This document shows positions 1 to 11,480 of a stretch of DNA of 64,000 nt, one piece after another. Position numbers and translations under genes: made by a program. Under the pieces are notes generated by a model. It was not told the DNA's origin. It made no database searches and worked only from the letters and a program-made list of their open reading frames with translations. Within the stretch, counting starts at the first letter, position 1. Each line of letters begins with the position of its first letter. The stretch lies in contig JAKJHU010000016.1 of assembly GCA_022316685.1 (NCBI GenBank), forward strand, positions 124,001 to 188,000. The letters run 5' to 3'. Source of the DNA: Progne subis subis. Taxonomy: Eukaryota > Chordata > Aves > Passeriformes > Hirundinidae.

Positions 1-147
1 TTCAGTGCCAGACCAGACCACGTTAAGGTAGCTGATACTCCAAGAAGAATTTCCAAGACTAGGGAATGGTTTGTAATAACAGGTAACATACTGCAATACT
101 GTGTAAAGATTGTATCTAACACATGGTCACTTTTTTCTTTCAAATAG

Positions 148-218
148 GAAGATATCTTTCGCCAGATTGTCTACATTGGACTTTACCTCTTTCATATTGC
201 TGGAGCCTATCTCCTGAA
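148..218 (+). CDS. TRAM1: TRAM1 coding exon (first one in window)
   Basis: The acceptor is a pyrimidine stretch ending CAAATAG at 147, and the donor is AA|GTAAGT. The exon starts in phase 0 and reads EDIFRQIVYIGLYLFHIA then GAYLL, with two bases (AA) left for a split Asn codon. It encodes a hydrophobic transmembrane helix of the TLC-type domain. Compared with the human protein as I remember it, only conservative changes are seen (for example I for L after RQ). The 89-bp intron that follows is very short. Confidence 0.95.
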
Positions 219-233
219 GTAAGTCAATTGTAA

Positions 234-413
<180 letters not shown>

Positions 414-947
414 TAAATAGTCTTTAAAATTTATGTAATTTCTGTCTTAGAGCCTTTTGCATTTAACTAACCAGAAACCAAAATTACAAGGAAGTTTAGT
501 GTTCCTTAAGCGACCACAGTTCTCCAGACTAGTGTTAGTACTTACATTTATAAACCATCAGTATACTTTTTACCTTGTTTTAGCCTATTTAAGTAGATAA
601 CAGTAACAGTATTAAATGAAATGAAATCTCTCAATGTATACTAATGGGGGGTGGGGTGGGGATTAAGTTTTGGAGAGAAACAAGCAGGATAGGTTGCTGA
701 TACAGCCAGCTCTGTTGGAACTAAAAATATGCTTTTGTTCTAATAGTAGTGGAGAGCACTTTCATTATGTTGAAATCAGTTTTCATAACATAATACAAGA
801 TGCATTTAGGATAGGTGCAAAATCATATATGTAGAGAAGTTCTTACATTTCAAACAAATTAGCATGGTGAGGGGTAAGGATTTGCATTGTTAGTGCATGT
901 GTTTTAATGGAAAGTTTATTTAGTGTTTGTGGTGTTTTTATTTCTAG

Positions 948-1091
948 ATTTTCACTGTGGGCAGTTCTTTTTGTTTTGGGAAGGCTTCTCACCTTGATTC
1001 TCTCAGTCCTCACTTTTGGCTTTGGACTGGCAAGAGCAGAAGATCAGCAGCTGAATTTCAGTACTGGGAACTTTAATATCCTGGCTGTTAG
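948..1091 (+). CDS. TRAM1: TRAM1 coding exon: transmembrane helix and luminal loop
   Basis: The acceptor is TTTATTTCTAG at 947 and the donor is TTAG|GTATAG. It reads [19 protein letters not shown] followed by [19 protein letters not shown] and [10 protein letters not shown], ending in a split Arg codon. The long hydrophobic run is a membrane helix, followed by a polar loop ([13 protein letters not shown]). An open frame runs on past the donor into intron sequence and should not be taken as coding. Confidence 0.95.
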
Positions 1092-1324
1092 GTATAGTAA
1101 ACCTGGAACAGTTCGTAAGCTTGTGCTGCAAACCCGTGTTAAGTACACAGTGTAAATGGTATGGTACTAATGCCAGTAATTCTGAATTATTAAGTGTTTT
1201 CATGCAACCAGTGGGATCAATAGGAAGAGTTTATGTAAGAGACTTTTAAGGCACAGTGAAATGAATGGACTGAATTTAGTCTACAGCTGAGAATTCTGTA
1301 ACTGGTACTGTTCTTCTCTTTATT

Positions 1325-1374
1325 AAAAAAAAACCCAAGCCAAAAAAAAAAAAAAAAAAAAAACCAAAAAAAAA
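1325..1374. repeat. A-rich low-complexity tract in a TRAM1 intron
   Basis: Runs of A broken by CC or CCC, one run over 20 A long. It is the complement of the T/G tracts seen elsewhere in the window. Confidence 0.9.
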
Positions 1375-1982
1375 CCCACCACGGAATTAAAAGGAATAAC
1401 CAATTATAGACACTACTTTTAAATGATTTAAACTTAGTAAATTGAATTCTAGATATGATTGCTGTGAGTTATCTTAGAGGTCAAGGCATTGTGTCCAGAG
1501 CAGCTTTGGTCTTGGTTAAAGGTTACTGCCTCTTTTTCTGCCTTTATTATGGCTTCTATTGCTGCGTGATCCAAATGCCTGACCTTCTTATGAGTGCAGA
1601 AAAAGAAGTTATTGAAACTTTGACAATGTCAGCATTATACCTTGCAAAATTGATACTCTGAGCTGCATGACATTCTAGAACCATTTTCAGCTGTTACTAC
1701 CTGGTACCCTGAGAATAATTCTGAGAAAGACAGCAGGAAAGAAACCTAGTACTTGCCAGTTTTGATGGGCAAATATTTCACTATCACTCTCTATCTGGTT
1801 TTGACCCTCTGTGCTTAAGCCCAGTGCTGCCGTACGCAAGCAAACTCTTAGCTTAGAAAATTGGTGTTACTGGGGGAGGGGATAGAAGTTGCCAAAAGAA
1901 CCCTGAGGTGTTCTACCTTCCTTTTCTGCTCGAATAATGAGGCAAACTTACTGATAAAATTTTACCTATTACTTGTTTCTAG

Positions 1983-2143
1983 AATCAGTGTGCTGGCCTC
2001 CATCTGCATGACTCAAGCATTTATGATGTGGAAGTTCATTAATTTCCAGCTTCGGAGGTGGAGAGAGCATTCTTCTTCTCAGCCTCAGTCAGTGAAAAAG
2101 AAGTTTGTATCAGCTAAAGGAAAGACCTCCAGAAAAGAAAGAG
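1983..2143 (+). CDS. TRAM1: TRAM1 coding exon: last membrane helix and basic tail
   Basis: The acceptor is a TTACTTGTTTCTAG tract ending at 1982 and the donor is AGAG|GTTTGT. It completes Arg and reads [20 protein letters not shown], then [10 protein letters not shown] and a Ser/Lys-rich tail ([16 protein letters not shown]). The last membrane helix is followed by the cytosolic basic tail. One base (G) is carried to the final exon. The donor GTTTGT is weaker than the others in this gene. Confidence 0.94.
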
Positions 2144-5100
2144 GTTTGTACTTTCAGTTTTTCTGTTGCCTTGACTTCTCAAAACCAACTTTAGGTCAGC
2201 TAAAGAAGCATTTTGTGTTTAACTTGTGAGTGAGATGACTCAGCTAGAGAAGCAGTACTAGTGAATATTACTGTGGGAAGAATAGATTTTTAAGAAAAAC
2301 CACTATATATTGTTGGGATTTCTAACTGCCCAAATTAAGGAATTACTGTGTTTATTTTAATTAATACAGCATGATACTTTTATTCACTTTAATTTCATTA
2401 TTTGAACAAAATATATCATGCTTATGTTTGTTCTCCTATATGAAGGGAATAGATGCAATTTTAGATCTGTTCTCTTAGACATTTATTTGTAAAATTTTCT
2501 TTGCAGTGGATTTCAACTTGTTTTTCATTGCCATGAAATTCTGAGGGTTTTGAGCAAAAAGATGGTTTGAAGATAAAACCCAGTAGAAAGTTTTGTGTTG
2601 GACTGTTTTTAGAAAAAACAGGAGTTGATAGTTCTTTAAGGAAATGTAATAACACCTTACTGCTCTAAACCTGTATTGAATCATTTGGAAATGAACTGAA
2701 GAGTCCAGATTTAACTTTTTCATTATATCACACCCTTTTTATGGAAAGGGTATGAAAGATGAACAGAATGCTTTTTCCTCCAAGAAAAAAATATGTGCTC
2801 TTTAAAAAAAAAAAAAAAAAAATCCCTGTACTTTGCTACATCTGTTGCACCAACAGTTCAACTTCTGTGTGTTTGATTGCTAGCTTGAATAACTTCTGCA
2901 CACTTTTGAAATGGCAGAAGTTGTTTCAAAAGCTTTCTTCTGCGTGATCCTTTACTCCCGGTTGTGTATTACCAACCTGTTCCACTTTTTGATATATTGA
3001 AAGTAGTGTTTGTAAAGACCATTTGCACTGAGAACTCAGGTTTGTGGTGAAAGATCTTTTTTTTTTTTAATTTCTCCCAAGTTTCTATTTTTATTTAAAT
3101 TATGTGTTTTAGAGTACTGCTGGACTCCCTTCAGAATGATTTGTAATTATCACAGCCTGTTTTTTGTGTAGTGTCAGTTTATTTTTTTCTTTTTAATCTG
3201 AAAATTCAGTGAGAATTTTTTTTTATAATCGAGTGAAGGTAGTTTCCTATGTAAGTGTCCTGTTTAATCAAAGCTTCATGTTCGTGACCTTCTCACTGTG
3301 GGTTTTTTTAATTTAAGTCTTTTATGTCAAATAGTTTTTAAATATGTGCCTTGATAGTGATTTAATCAGGGAGTCAGAAATGTAATAGCTTTTAAAATCT
3401 TAGTCCTGTTTCATTCATGTAGTTCAGTGAATCTGCGGGGTTTCGCCCAACTTCAATGGAGACTTGCAAGTGGTAAATAAATAGTGGAAAAGTCAGTTAA
3501 TTGGAATTGTGGTTTACTTCGCAAAATAATTGAACCATTCCTGTCTTGAACAGTGAAGAATTTTATTCCTTATTTTAAATGGAAATAAAAGAACTCAGTT
3601 CATTCAAATTATTCTGTTTTGAATACTCTTGTTATCTTGTCTGCTCAGAACACTTGCATAGGATGCAACAAAGCAGTGTTTTTAGAAGAGTAATATATGC
3701 AATTGAACTGTTTAAAATACTCCTTTTTTGTTGGTGGTTTTTATTTTTTGGGGTTTTTTTTGATTGAGTGTTTTTTTGGGAGTCAGGGCACAATAAAATT
3801 TGTTACTTTTAGTCTATGCCAAAAGCAAGAAATGACAGTAGAAAAATCCTGCTGGTGATGTAGGTGGGGTATCCAGCCACATGCTGATTCATGTTCTTTG
3901 TTTTACCTAAACCATGTAAGAAAATATGATTTCAATTAGCTGGCTTGAGTCTAATTAATTGTTTGTAAGTTTCTTTGTTTAAAATAATTTGAATGTTTTC
4001 AGAAATACCCAAAGACCACCCTATGTGGCTTAGAACAGTGGTGTCATTTACAATCAGATATGTGGTCAAACAGACTTTGCCTCTTTGGGCCTGTGTCTGG
4101 TCTCATGCTCATGTGTGGTTCTCAGTGGGGTTTTTTTGTTGTTGCTTGTTTGCATAAATGGGAGCATTTGGGTGTCGTGGGAGAAAGAAGGAGGCCAACA
4201 GTTGTTTTTGTAGACTGGCCACACTCTAGTGACCTTCAGCACATCTGCAGATAGAAAAAATAAGTTTAACCAGTGCTTCGTAAAAATATATGTATATATA
4301 ATTATTTTTTAATTAAAAGCACCCCAAAAGCCAGCAGCTGTTGCTTGAAATCAGAATGATATCAGTCAGAGCAGAGATGTTAGGCTGCAAACATTGCAGC
4401 TGGCTAGGCACTGTGCTGTTTAGATCTGTTTTATAAATATAGTTACTGTCAGGCAACATCTGTTTCCTTGGTTGTGGTGAAACTGAGTAAAGGAGGTACT
4501 TTTAATTCCCAATGGTATCACGTTGCTCCACTTTACTGGTTGTATGCACTATAAATCCACAGATTGTGCATCATTGGTTTACAGGAAACTTTTGCAAGCA
4601 AATCATCACTGTGGTACTTGAAGAGATTAAACCTCTTGAGATCTTCTACCCCTGAAGTGGGATAGAAGTAGAGACTTGCAGCTGGATAGGTGCCTGACCT
4701 TGAACTCTTTCCACCTACACTTACTCATTGCAAATCTGAACTAGTGTTTTACTTCTGCCTGTCCTTTGTAGGTAAATATCATCATCATAACATAAATTAA
4801 TTCTTTACGTTAAAGTATATGCTTTAAAAATTGGGAGGATATCTGTGTATAAAGGATTTCCTGTATGTATCAAATGCTTCTAAAAGGTAAGCAAAGGAGT
4901 ATAATTTTAGTAAGAATTATGAGGTAGGTGGGATAAGTAATTGAGAACTCTGTATATTCTGTGTCTCCAAAATTTCAGAGAACTGTCTCATCTCATCTTC
5001 AAGTTGTACTTTATTTTTTCACAGAATATCTTCTAAAATATCATAACTGGTCTTGATTTTCAGTCTAGACATATATAATGCGCACATTTCAGTGTCTGGC

Positions 5101-5316
5101 CACATCAGGAAACTAAAATTTATTGTAGTAAACTTTAAATACTGCACGTTGTAAAAACTTCATTATACTGTTGCATTCTGAATGATAATTAAGTGGTTTA
5201 ACAAAGAAGGTACATCTGAAAAGAAGCTGAAGGCTGTTTGTGTAAGACCCACGAAAGCGTAATAAAATATAAAGTATCTCACTGTATTTGAAAAGTGTTT
5301 TCTTCTTTTTTTTTAG

Positions 5317-5390
5317 AAAATGGAATAAATGGAACAGTGACCTCAAACGGAGCAGACTCGCCTCGCAGCAGGAAGGATAAATCCTCATAA
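5317..5390 (+). CDS. TRAM1: TRAM1 terminal coding exon and stop codon
   Basis: A long pyrimidine tract (TTTTCTTCTTTTTTTTTAG) precedes 5317. The carried G plus AA gives Glu, then NGINGTVTSNGADSPRSRK and DKSS, then TAA at 5388-5390. The family's Ser/Lys-rich extreme C-terminus is recognisable. The 3.2-kb intron in front (2144-5316) is the longest of the gene in this window and contains only AT-rich DNA with small homopolymer runs. Confidence 0.95.
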
Positions 5391-6686
5391 AACTGGGTTT
5401 TATTAAGTTAATTGACTAATGTCCCCAAAGAATCTGCTTTTTACATGGATGGCCCTTCAGCACTAGAGATATTATGGATTAAAGAAAATACAATTCATGT
5501 TTTTTGATTATTGCTGTTGTTTTGAGAAACTTTTTTTAAAAAACCATTTTGACTAAGGAAAAGGGTTTATCTCTCTTCAAATACTTGGGGGGAGGCTTCA
5601 ACACTTTTTAAAAAACATTGACGCTTTTTTAAATATTTACTGTGATGAAATAACTCACTTATTGAGGATCACTGTTGCAGTGTATTATTTCCTTCCAGTT
5701 TTTGTAATCTTGGTGATACTGTTCTACCAATTTCACTTTTTCCAAGTTCCTCAAGAAGTATTGCAAAATTGAAGTAAAAAACATAGTATGAATTTTCAGA
5801 TACTCTGGGTTTTCAGTTAATTACCTTGACTCAAATTTACGTTTCAATTTGGGATTCCAAGACCACACCAATAGACATCTTTATTTGGTAGTTACTAGCT
5901 GCACAATGTCTGCTCTAAGAGTTGCCCCATATCATTAAAACAAAACTGAACTAATTGGAAATGTTGCAGAGTCTTATTGTTTGCTGGTTAGAAATCTCTT
6001 ACAAGGAACACAACACCTTTTTGAGATATAGCTTTTAGCACCTGAAAATTAGAAGGGAGCATGTATGGTCATAGAAAAAGTTGTTTTGACTAGCACTGTC
6101 CACTCCTGTCTGTGCTTTTGAGGTGTAAGTATCTTGGGGAATTAGTGCACGTTGGACCGTCTCTGAAAACTTGTCTGTCTGATTTTATGAGTGGGCGTTA
6201 TTACAATGTGTTGTGTTTGTTGTAGGGGGCAATTAATGCTCCGTGAAGAGGGAATTAGATAAATTGATCAAGTGATGAGAAACATTCCTTTATTCTAACT
6301 GCTTTGCTTTGTTTCACCTGTTAGGAAATAGTTTAATTTCTCCTATATATATTTTTATGAAAAAATATTTAAAAGCTACCGCTTCTTAAAACTGATTTAT
6401 TGTGACTTCTGCTACAACTAGAAAAATCTAAATTTAAGAATTTTTCCATTACCTTTCATAATTGTATTCAATGTGAAACTTTGTCCAGTTAGTTTTCCAG
6501 TTTGATATGCAGATAATGTTTCTTCTGTACACTTTTGTAATGGGTATAATTCAACCTGTTTCACTTGTGAATGAGTGAGACGGTTATTGCAGTCTTAAGA
6601 AGAAGTTGCTGAATTAGCCTATCAGGTTAACCCAAGTATTGAACTGCTTATTGATAAAGGAGTAATTATGAGCAATCAAGCTGATA

Positions 6687-6692
6687 AATAAA
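6687..6692 (+). promoter_or_regulatory. proximal polyadenylation signal of TRAM1 (AATAAA)
   Basis: Canonical AATAAA within GATAAATAAAATAA, about 1.3 kb after the stop codon. U-rich sequence follows. Confidence 0.55.
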
Positions 6693-6792
6693 ATAATTTT
6701 AGTTAAAAGCTGTTATTATAATTGAGTTTATACCCAACAAAGTGATAAATCTGCATTCTGTATTTTCTAGAGTTCACTTGCTTACTATTCAG

Positions 6793-6798
6793 AATAAA
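6793..6798 (+). promoter_or_regulatory. distal polyadenylation signal of TRAM1 (AATAAA)
   Basis: Canonical AATAAA in CAGAATAAATGTTTCTGG. A CA-rich stretch 15-25 nt downstream and a GU/U-rich stretch (TTCAGTTGTTTAGTG) from about 6841 fit cleavage near 6815. Confidence 0.6.
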
Positions 6799-9700
6799 TG
6801 TTTCTGGTACAAAATCCTCACTACAAGTAACTATCCATTCTTCAGTTGTTTAGTGCTATTTAGAGTTATTACAGTATAATTTATTACATGTTTCAGCTGA
6901 TTAGAGTCACAGTTCCTAAGTACTTGGTTCACAGCCTCTGAAGTGGACTTGGCAGCCTTGTTTAGCTGGAGAACTGGGGCAGTGTGCCCTCTGATATGCC
7001 CAGTCTTCTTCAGTAGAAGTACATATCCCATGTCTTGATTGGAAGGGGTGGAACTGTGAATCTGTCCAATCTGACCACAAAACTGGAACTCGGAAATTTT
7101 GAGAGAATCGTGTACATTGTGTACTTGTTCAAAATCGTATTTTGTGTCTGATATTTCTAGAAAAACCTTCACAGATTCTGTGTGCCTTGCTCTCAACTTG
7201 TACCTTAAGCCAAAGGGGGTAATTTTTAAGTGTCTACTCTGGTGCTTGGACTCTAAATCAGTTTGCTTGTGATACCTGGTTGTACTGTGGCTGAATCATA
7301 AAGAATCATAAAGGGTGGAGGAACAAATTACGAAGCGAGCATTTAAGGTACTTCTTGAGATCTTCAAGACTTATAGGAGTCTGAGGGTTGTAATAGTTGT
7401 TTCCCTAAGGCAAACTATTTCTTGTAAACCTCATTCTTTGGCACAGTAGTCTTGAAATGTAAACTTCAGGTTAATTTTTGAAAATTTCAGAAGGATATAT
7501 TCTCGACTGTTAATACTGACATTGCTTTTTCTCTCCTTTTGGCCTTATGGATGGACATTCTTGTCCTTTGGACATTTACAAAAGCACTTTTTTTCCCTCA
7601 ATGGCTTAATATTCATCATTGCCTTACAGGAGTTGCTGGTGTCTGCCAAGTAATAGAAAGTAACAACAGTTGTTCTAGAATTTAGTTAGAGTATTGGAAG
7701 CTAGTATTTTCTGTCTCTTCTCTCATAACTAAAAATACATATTTATCATGTTTGATGGGGCAAGACTAGCAATTTTTAATTATCTGCCTTGGGATGGAAA
7801 CACTCATAAACTTAGAAGATATTGGAGCCTTCTAGCTTGATATTATTTGTTTTAGCATAAGAGTATTGTTTGGCTGGATAACTTCTTTTGAATTGCTTAA
7901 AATTGATTTTCAAATGTTATTGCATTTTTGGCTCTTTGCTTGTAATCTGGGATTCAGTAAGATGGAAGAAGATTAGTTATCTAATCATGTTTTCTTAATT
8001 ATGGCATCAAGAAAATTAGAAATGGAAATGACTGAGTAGTTCATTATTATATCCTACGCCAAACAAAATAGGCAGTAAATTTATCCTCGTCAATTACTAG
8101 GTCCCACAAAGAGAAAGCTTTGTCCATTTAGATGGATTTGAATTGAATAATTACACAGACAGTAGATAGGGTTTGTTGGGTTTGGTTTTTTTCCTTAAAC
8201 CTCCTTCTCTTTGCCCCATCTTGCCCAAACTTTTCAAGATTTAACAACAGATGATTTCAAGCCTTTTTTTGACCCCCAAATGTGTGTTTGTTTTATGTGC
8301 CAGAATATTCTCTCAAAACCAGTATTTTACTTTTAAAGTGGTTATATTTAATTTCAAACGACAAACAAGGAATGCAGAGCAGCTGAAATTAATTTTCAGT
8401 GTTTTAGTTTTCATCTGGACGCTTTCTCCTTGACTGGTTGCAAAGACAGATTTCTCCTGTGTGAATCCTCCATGAATGTGAAAATACTCTTTGGAAATAC
8501 TGTTTTTCTGATGATCCCATGCCCACACTAGGAATGGTGAAGGAATTTGCTGAGCAGAGAAAATGCATAGGCTATTTCTTCTAACTTAGGTTATGCTGAA
8601 GGTAAATTATGTGTGTTGGGATAATGCATTTAGAAAATCAGCAGTTATTTGTAAGCATTTGGTATTTTTTTCCTAAATACTCTTTTTCTGTGAAAATTTT
8701 TGTTGTGTTTACGGAGTTATAGTACCCAGAATTGTAATAAGCAGTGTGGTCCTCTGGTATAGGTAATTGGACTTATGTAAAAAGAGTCAATGCACATCTG
8801 CATTCCTTTGTTCTTTAAAGATTTCTGGCTGACTGCACCTGAGTTGATTTTGTTGTGGGCAAAATTTGATATGAAAAGGAAGGGAGGATTTCCACAGCCA
8901 TGCTAGCCTGAAAGTAATGTAGGTTGCTGCCAGAATTGTGGTTCTGTCCCTTGCCTTAGCCAACACAAGTTTTTCTGGTTGCATGGTGGGCTAGACCAGG
9001 GAGCTGGTGCACCTGAAAACATGCATGTTTGGGTTTTTTCCATTAGGTTAGTTGCCTGATAGTAACCCCAGAGTTTTGCATGTAGAAGCAAGAAGAAAAG
9101 TTGCAGGGTAAAGATCAATCAGATTCTAAGGCAGCTGCTGCTTTCCAACAGCATGTTGCTTAAAAGTTACACTAGATTACAGCATGGGAGGTCTTTAAAG
9201 GCTTCCAGTCACCAGTACCAGAAGGGACCTGGTCTCTCTGGTAGTTCCTCCATGCCAAATCCATTGAGTATTAATGGATTTTTTTTCAGATCTTGTTGGG
9301 GAAGGGGAAATACTCATTGTGATTTACTACGGTACTGAGATACCATTTATCTGTCATCAGGGTTTCCAAGAAGTGCAAGAGGATACTGGCGGCGTAGAAA
9401 TTGGGATTTTGAAAATGTAGGTTGTCCTGGACCAAACAAACAACAACACTTTCCTTAACAGCCAGGAAACCAAGGCGGGGGAGGGGGTGGGGGAGTTACT
9501 GGGTTTTGGTGGGGTTTTTTTTTGGTGTGAGATTTTTTGTTCTCCACATCAACCCTGTATGTACTGGAGGAGGTCTTCCAGAGAGCTTTGCAAGAATTGC
9601 ACTGTATGTGTCTTGGTACACATAGGGGAGGGGAGGTTTGTTTGATTTCTCTTGTTTTCCTGTTTTCAGGAAGTTCACCAGCTGATTCCTAGGTCATACT

Positions 9701-9920
9701 TGGGTTTGGTTCCATTTGTGACTCAGCCCTTTGGGCCTGTGTTGTAAGTGTTGGAGATTGGCAGTTTCAATAGGCTCCCTATGCAGTGGTGATCATTGCT
9801 GCCCTAATTGTTCTTGCTGGAAAATGTCAATGTTAAAGGGACTTGAACACAAAGTAGAGGCCGTGGTGATGTTTGTAAAATTTACAGGCTGGTGGGAGCC
9901 TGCATACAGAGATGGTATCT

Positions 9921-9943
9921 GGGGGGGGGGGGGGGGGAGGGGC
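9921..9943 (+). repeat. poly-G run
   Basis: Seventeen consecutive G followed by AGGGG. It can form a G-quadruplex and its length is likely to be polymorphic. Confidence 0.9.
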
Positions 9944-10074
9944 TGTGGTTTAATGCCTGAATCTTGTTACGCAAATATTTAGGTTATTTCTGATGCAGGG
10001 TGTAAGCATGTCCTACAAAATGAAGGCTTGGGGAATATATAGAAAATCCTTTAGAAAGAAAAAGACTTCAAAGG

Positions 10075-10086
10075 ACTGACGTCAGT
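10075..10086. promoter_or_regulatory. perfect CRE palindrome (ACTGACGTCAGT)
   Basis: The full cAMP-response element TGACGTCA lies inside a 12-bp perfect palindrome. It is a CREB/ATF-type site by sequence. There is no CpG island around it, so it would be a distal element if functional. Confidence 0.4.
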
Positions 10087-11450
10087 TATCATCTGTTCAT
10101 CATATTTGAATTTCTTACATTGTGAGCTGTGGATTATCTTTAGGGCACTGGATTAGCCCATGCTTGTCAGTTTATTGGTGGGGTTGTTTTCTATCCTGTA
10201 AGTTGTTGTGGTGGATCTTTGGTGAGTATCCCCTCTTCACACTGCTCCCTGAACTATTCAGTTTTGGATCTGATAACGCTAAATTTGTACACAATAAGGA
10301 ATTTTGTGTGCTCTTCAGAACTAAAATAGGATCAGTGCTGGAGTGTTTATGGGTCAGATGTGCAAAAGAAATAAGCACATCAATATGTTGGGTATCATCA
10401 CAACCTCCTTAATGGTAACTGAAACTCTTTAGGATGAATAAATTGCAGTACAACTTGGATATAGCTCACATCCACATAGCAAGTGCTGTTGTGGGTGAAA
10501 TGGGACTGCTGTTGGCGTCTGCCGCTGTCCATTCCTTTTGGTGAGCAATGGGTGAGGAGTGCTGGGCTGCAGCTGCAGTAGGCTGACTGCTTTCTGCCTT
10601 TAAAGAAGCTCTTTTGATGTTGCCAATTCAAAAGGCAACAACTCTTACTTCTGGTTTTAAAAAAAAAGCTTATGGCCTAGTTTTGAATCCAATACAGTTG
10701 CTCTTGATCTCTTTCTATGTGTCCTGTCACTTTTACTTTAGGTTTCTGCAGATACTTTAGTTTTATCCAGCTCAAGGATGGCAAGCCTGTGATGTGAGTG
10801 CCAGAAATGACAACTCCTTTTTCTTCTTTTTGTGTTTGAAACTTTTTGCAGAATCAGAGCAGCTAAAGTGTAGCTTTATAATTCAATAGCATTTCGGTAC
10901 CCATTCTTTGTCAGTATTTATTGTGGTTAACGTTAAAGGTCAGGCATTGTCATTCAGCACAACACAGTTGTTACTTCTTCATGCCACACACAAGAGTGTT
11001 AGGCAATTTGATATACTGAATTAAATAAATAAAAGTTAGTCGGTCTGGTTTAACAGAGGTTGATATTCCTGGATGGTTTTGCTTTGCATATTGCAGTTCA
11101 CTCTCACTGCCTTTCTCATTTAGGAAACTGGGCACTTAAGATCCCTAAACCTCTAGACTGTAGTTTTGCTGTACACCACTTGAAAAATTACAGCCTAGAG
11201 CTTTGTGTCTCCTTATATTTGTTTTGAAGACTGTATCTTGTGTTGTAATTAATAGATTAATATTCAGCCCTTAGTAATAAGAATACTGTAACAGGGTAGG
11301 AATTTCAACTCTTGAACTCCAGACTAGAAATCAAGCCAAAAGTTAGTTCATGTTCTCACGCAGGTGATTCCTGCTCTTTGTTTCTTGATGCATCATGACC
11401 TTTGTTTTGTTTGTGTAGATTGTAAGTTCTCGTGGCGAGGGTTGTCTTTC

Positions 11451-11480
11451 GTGCGTGTGTGTGCGTGCGCGTGTGTGTAC
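11451..11480. repeat. alternating purine-pyrimidine (GT/GC) tract
   Basis: Thirty bases of strict purine-pyrimidine alternation mixing GT and GC steps (GTGCGTGTGTGTGCGTGCGC then GTGTGTGTAC), a classic Z-DNA-forming composition. Confidence 0.9.

Larger units (their letters stand above)
5391..6815 (+). other. TRAM1: TRAM1 3' UTR (probable extent)
   Basis: AT-rich non-coding sequence follows the TAA, with no intron signals and two canonical AATAAA hexamers near 6.7-6.8 kb. A 3' UTR of about 1.4 kb suits this gene. The end is inferred from the distal hexamer plus a usual 10-30 nt cleavage distance. Confidence 0.7.

Noticed and set aside
907..947. In-frame extension upstream of the TRAM1 exon at 948, giving an ATG
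   Set aside because: The acceptor at 947 and matching phase with the previous exon show that this stretch is intron.
6831..7196. 121-codon minus-strand frame just after the TRAM1 poly-A signals
   Set aside because: A frame of this length is expected several times by chance in 64 kb. No domain, splice partner, promoter or poly-A signal supports it.
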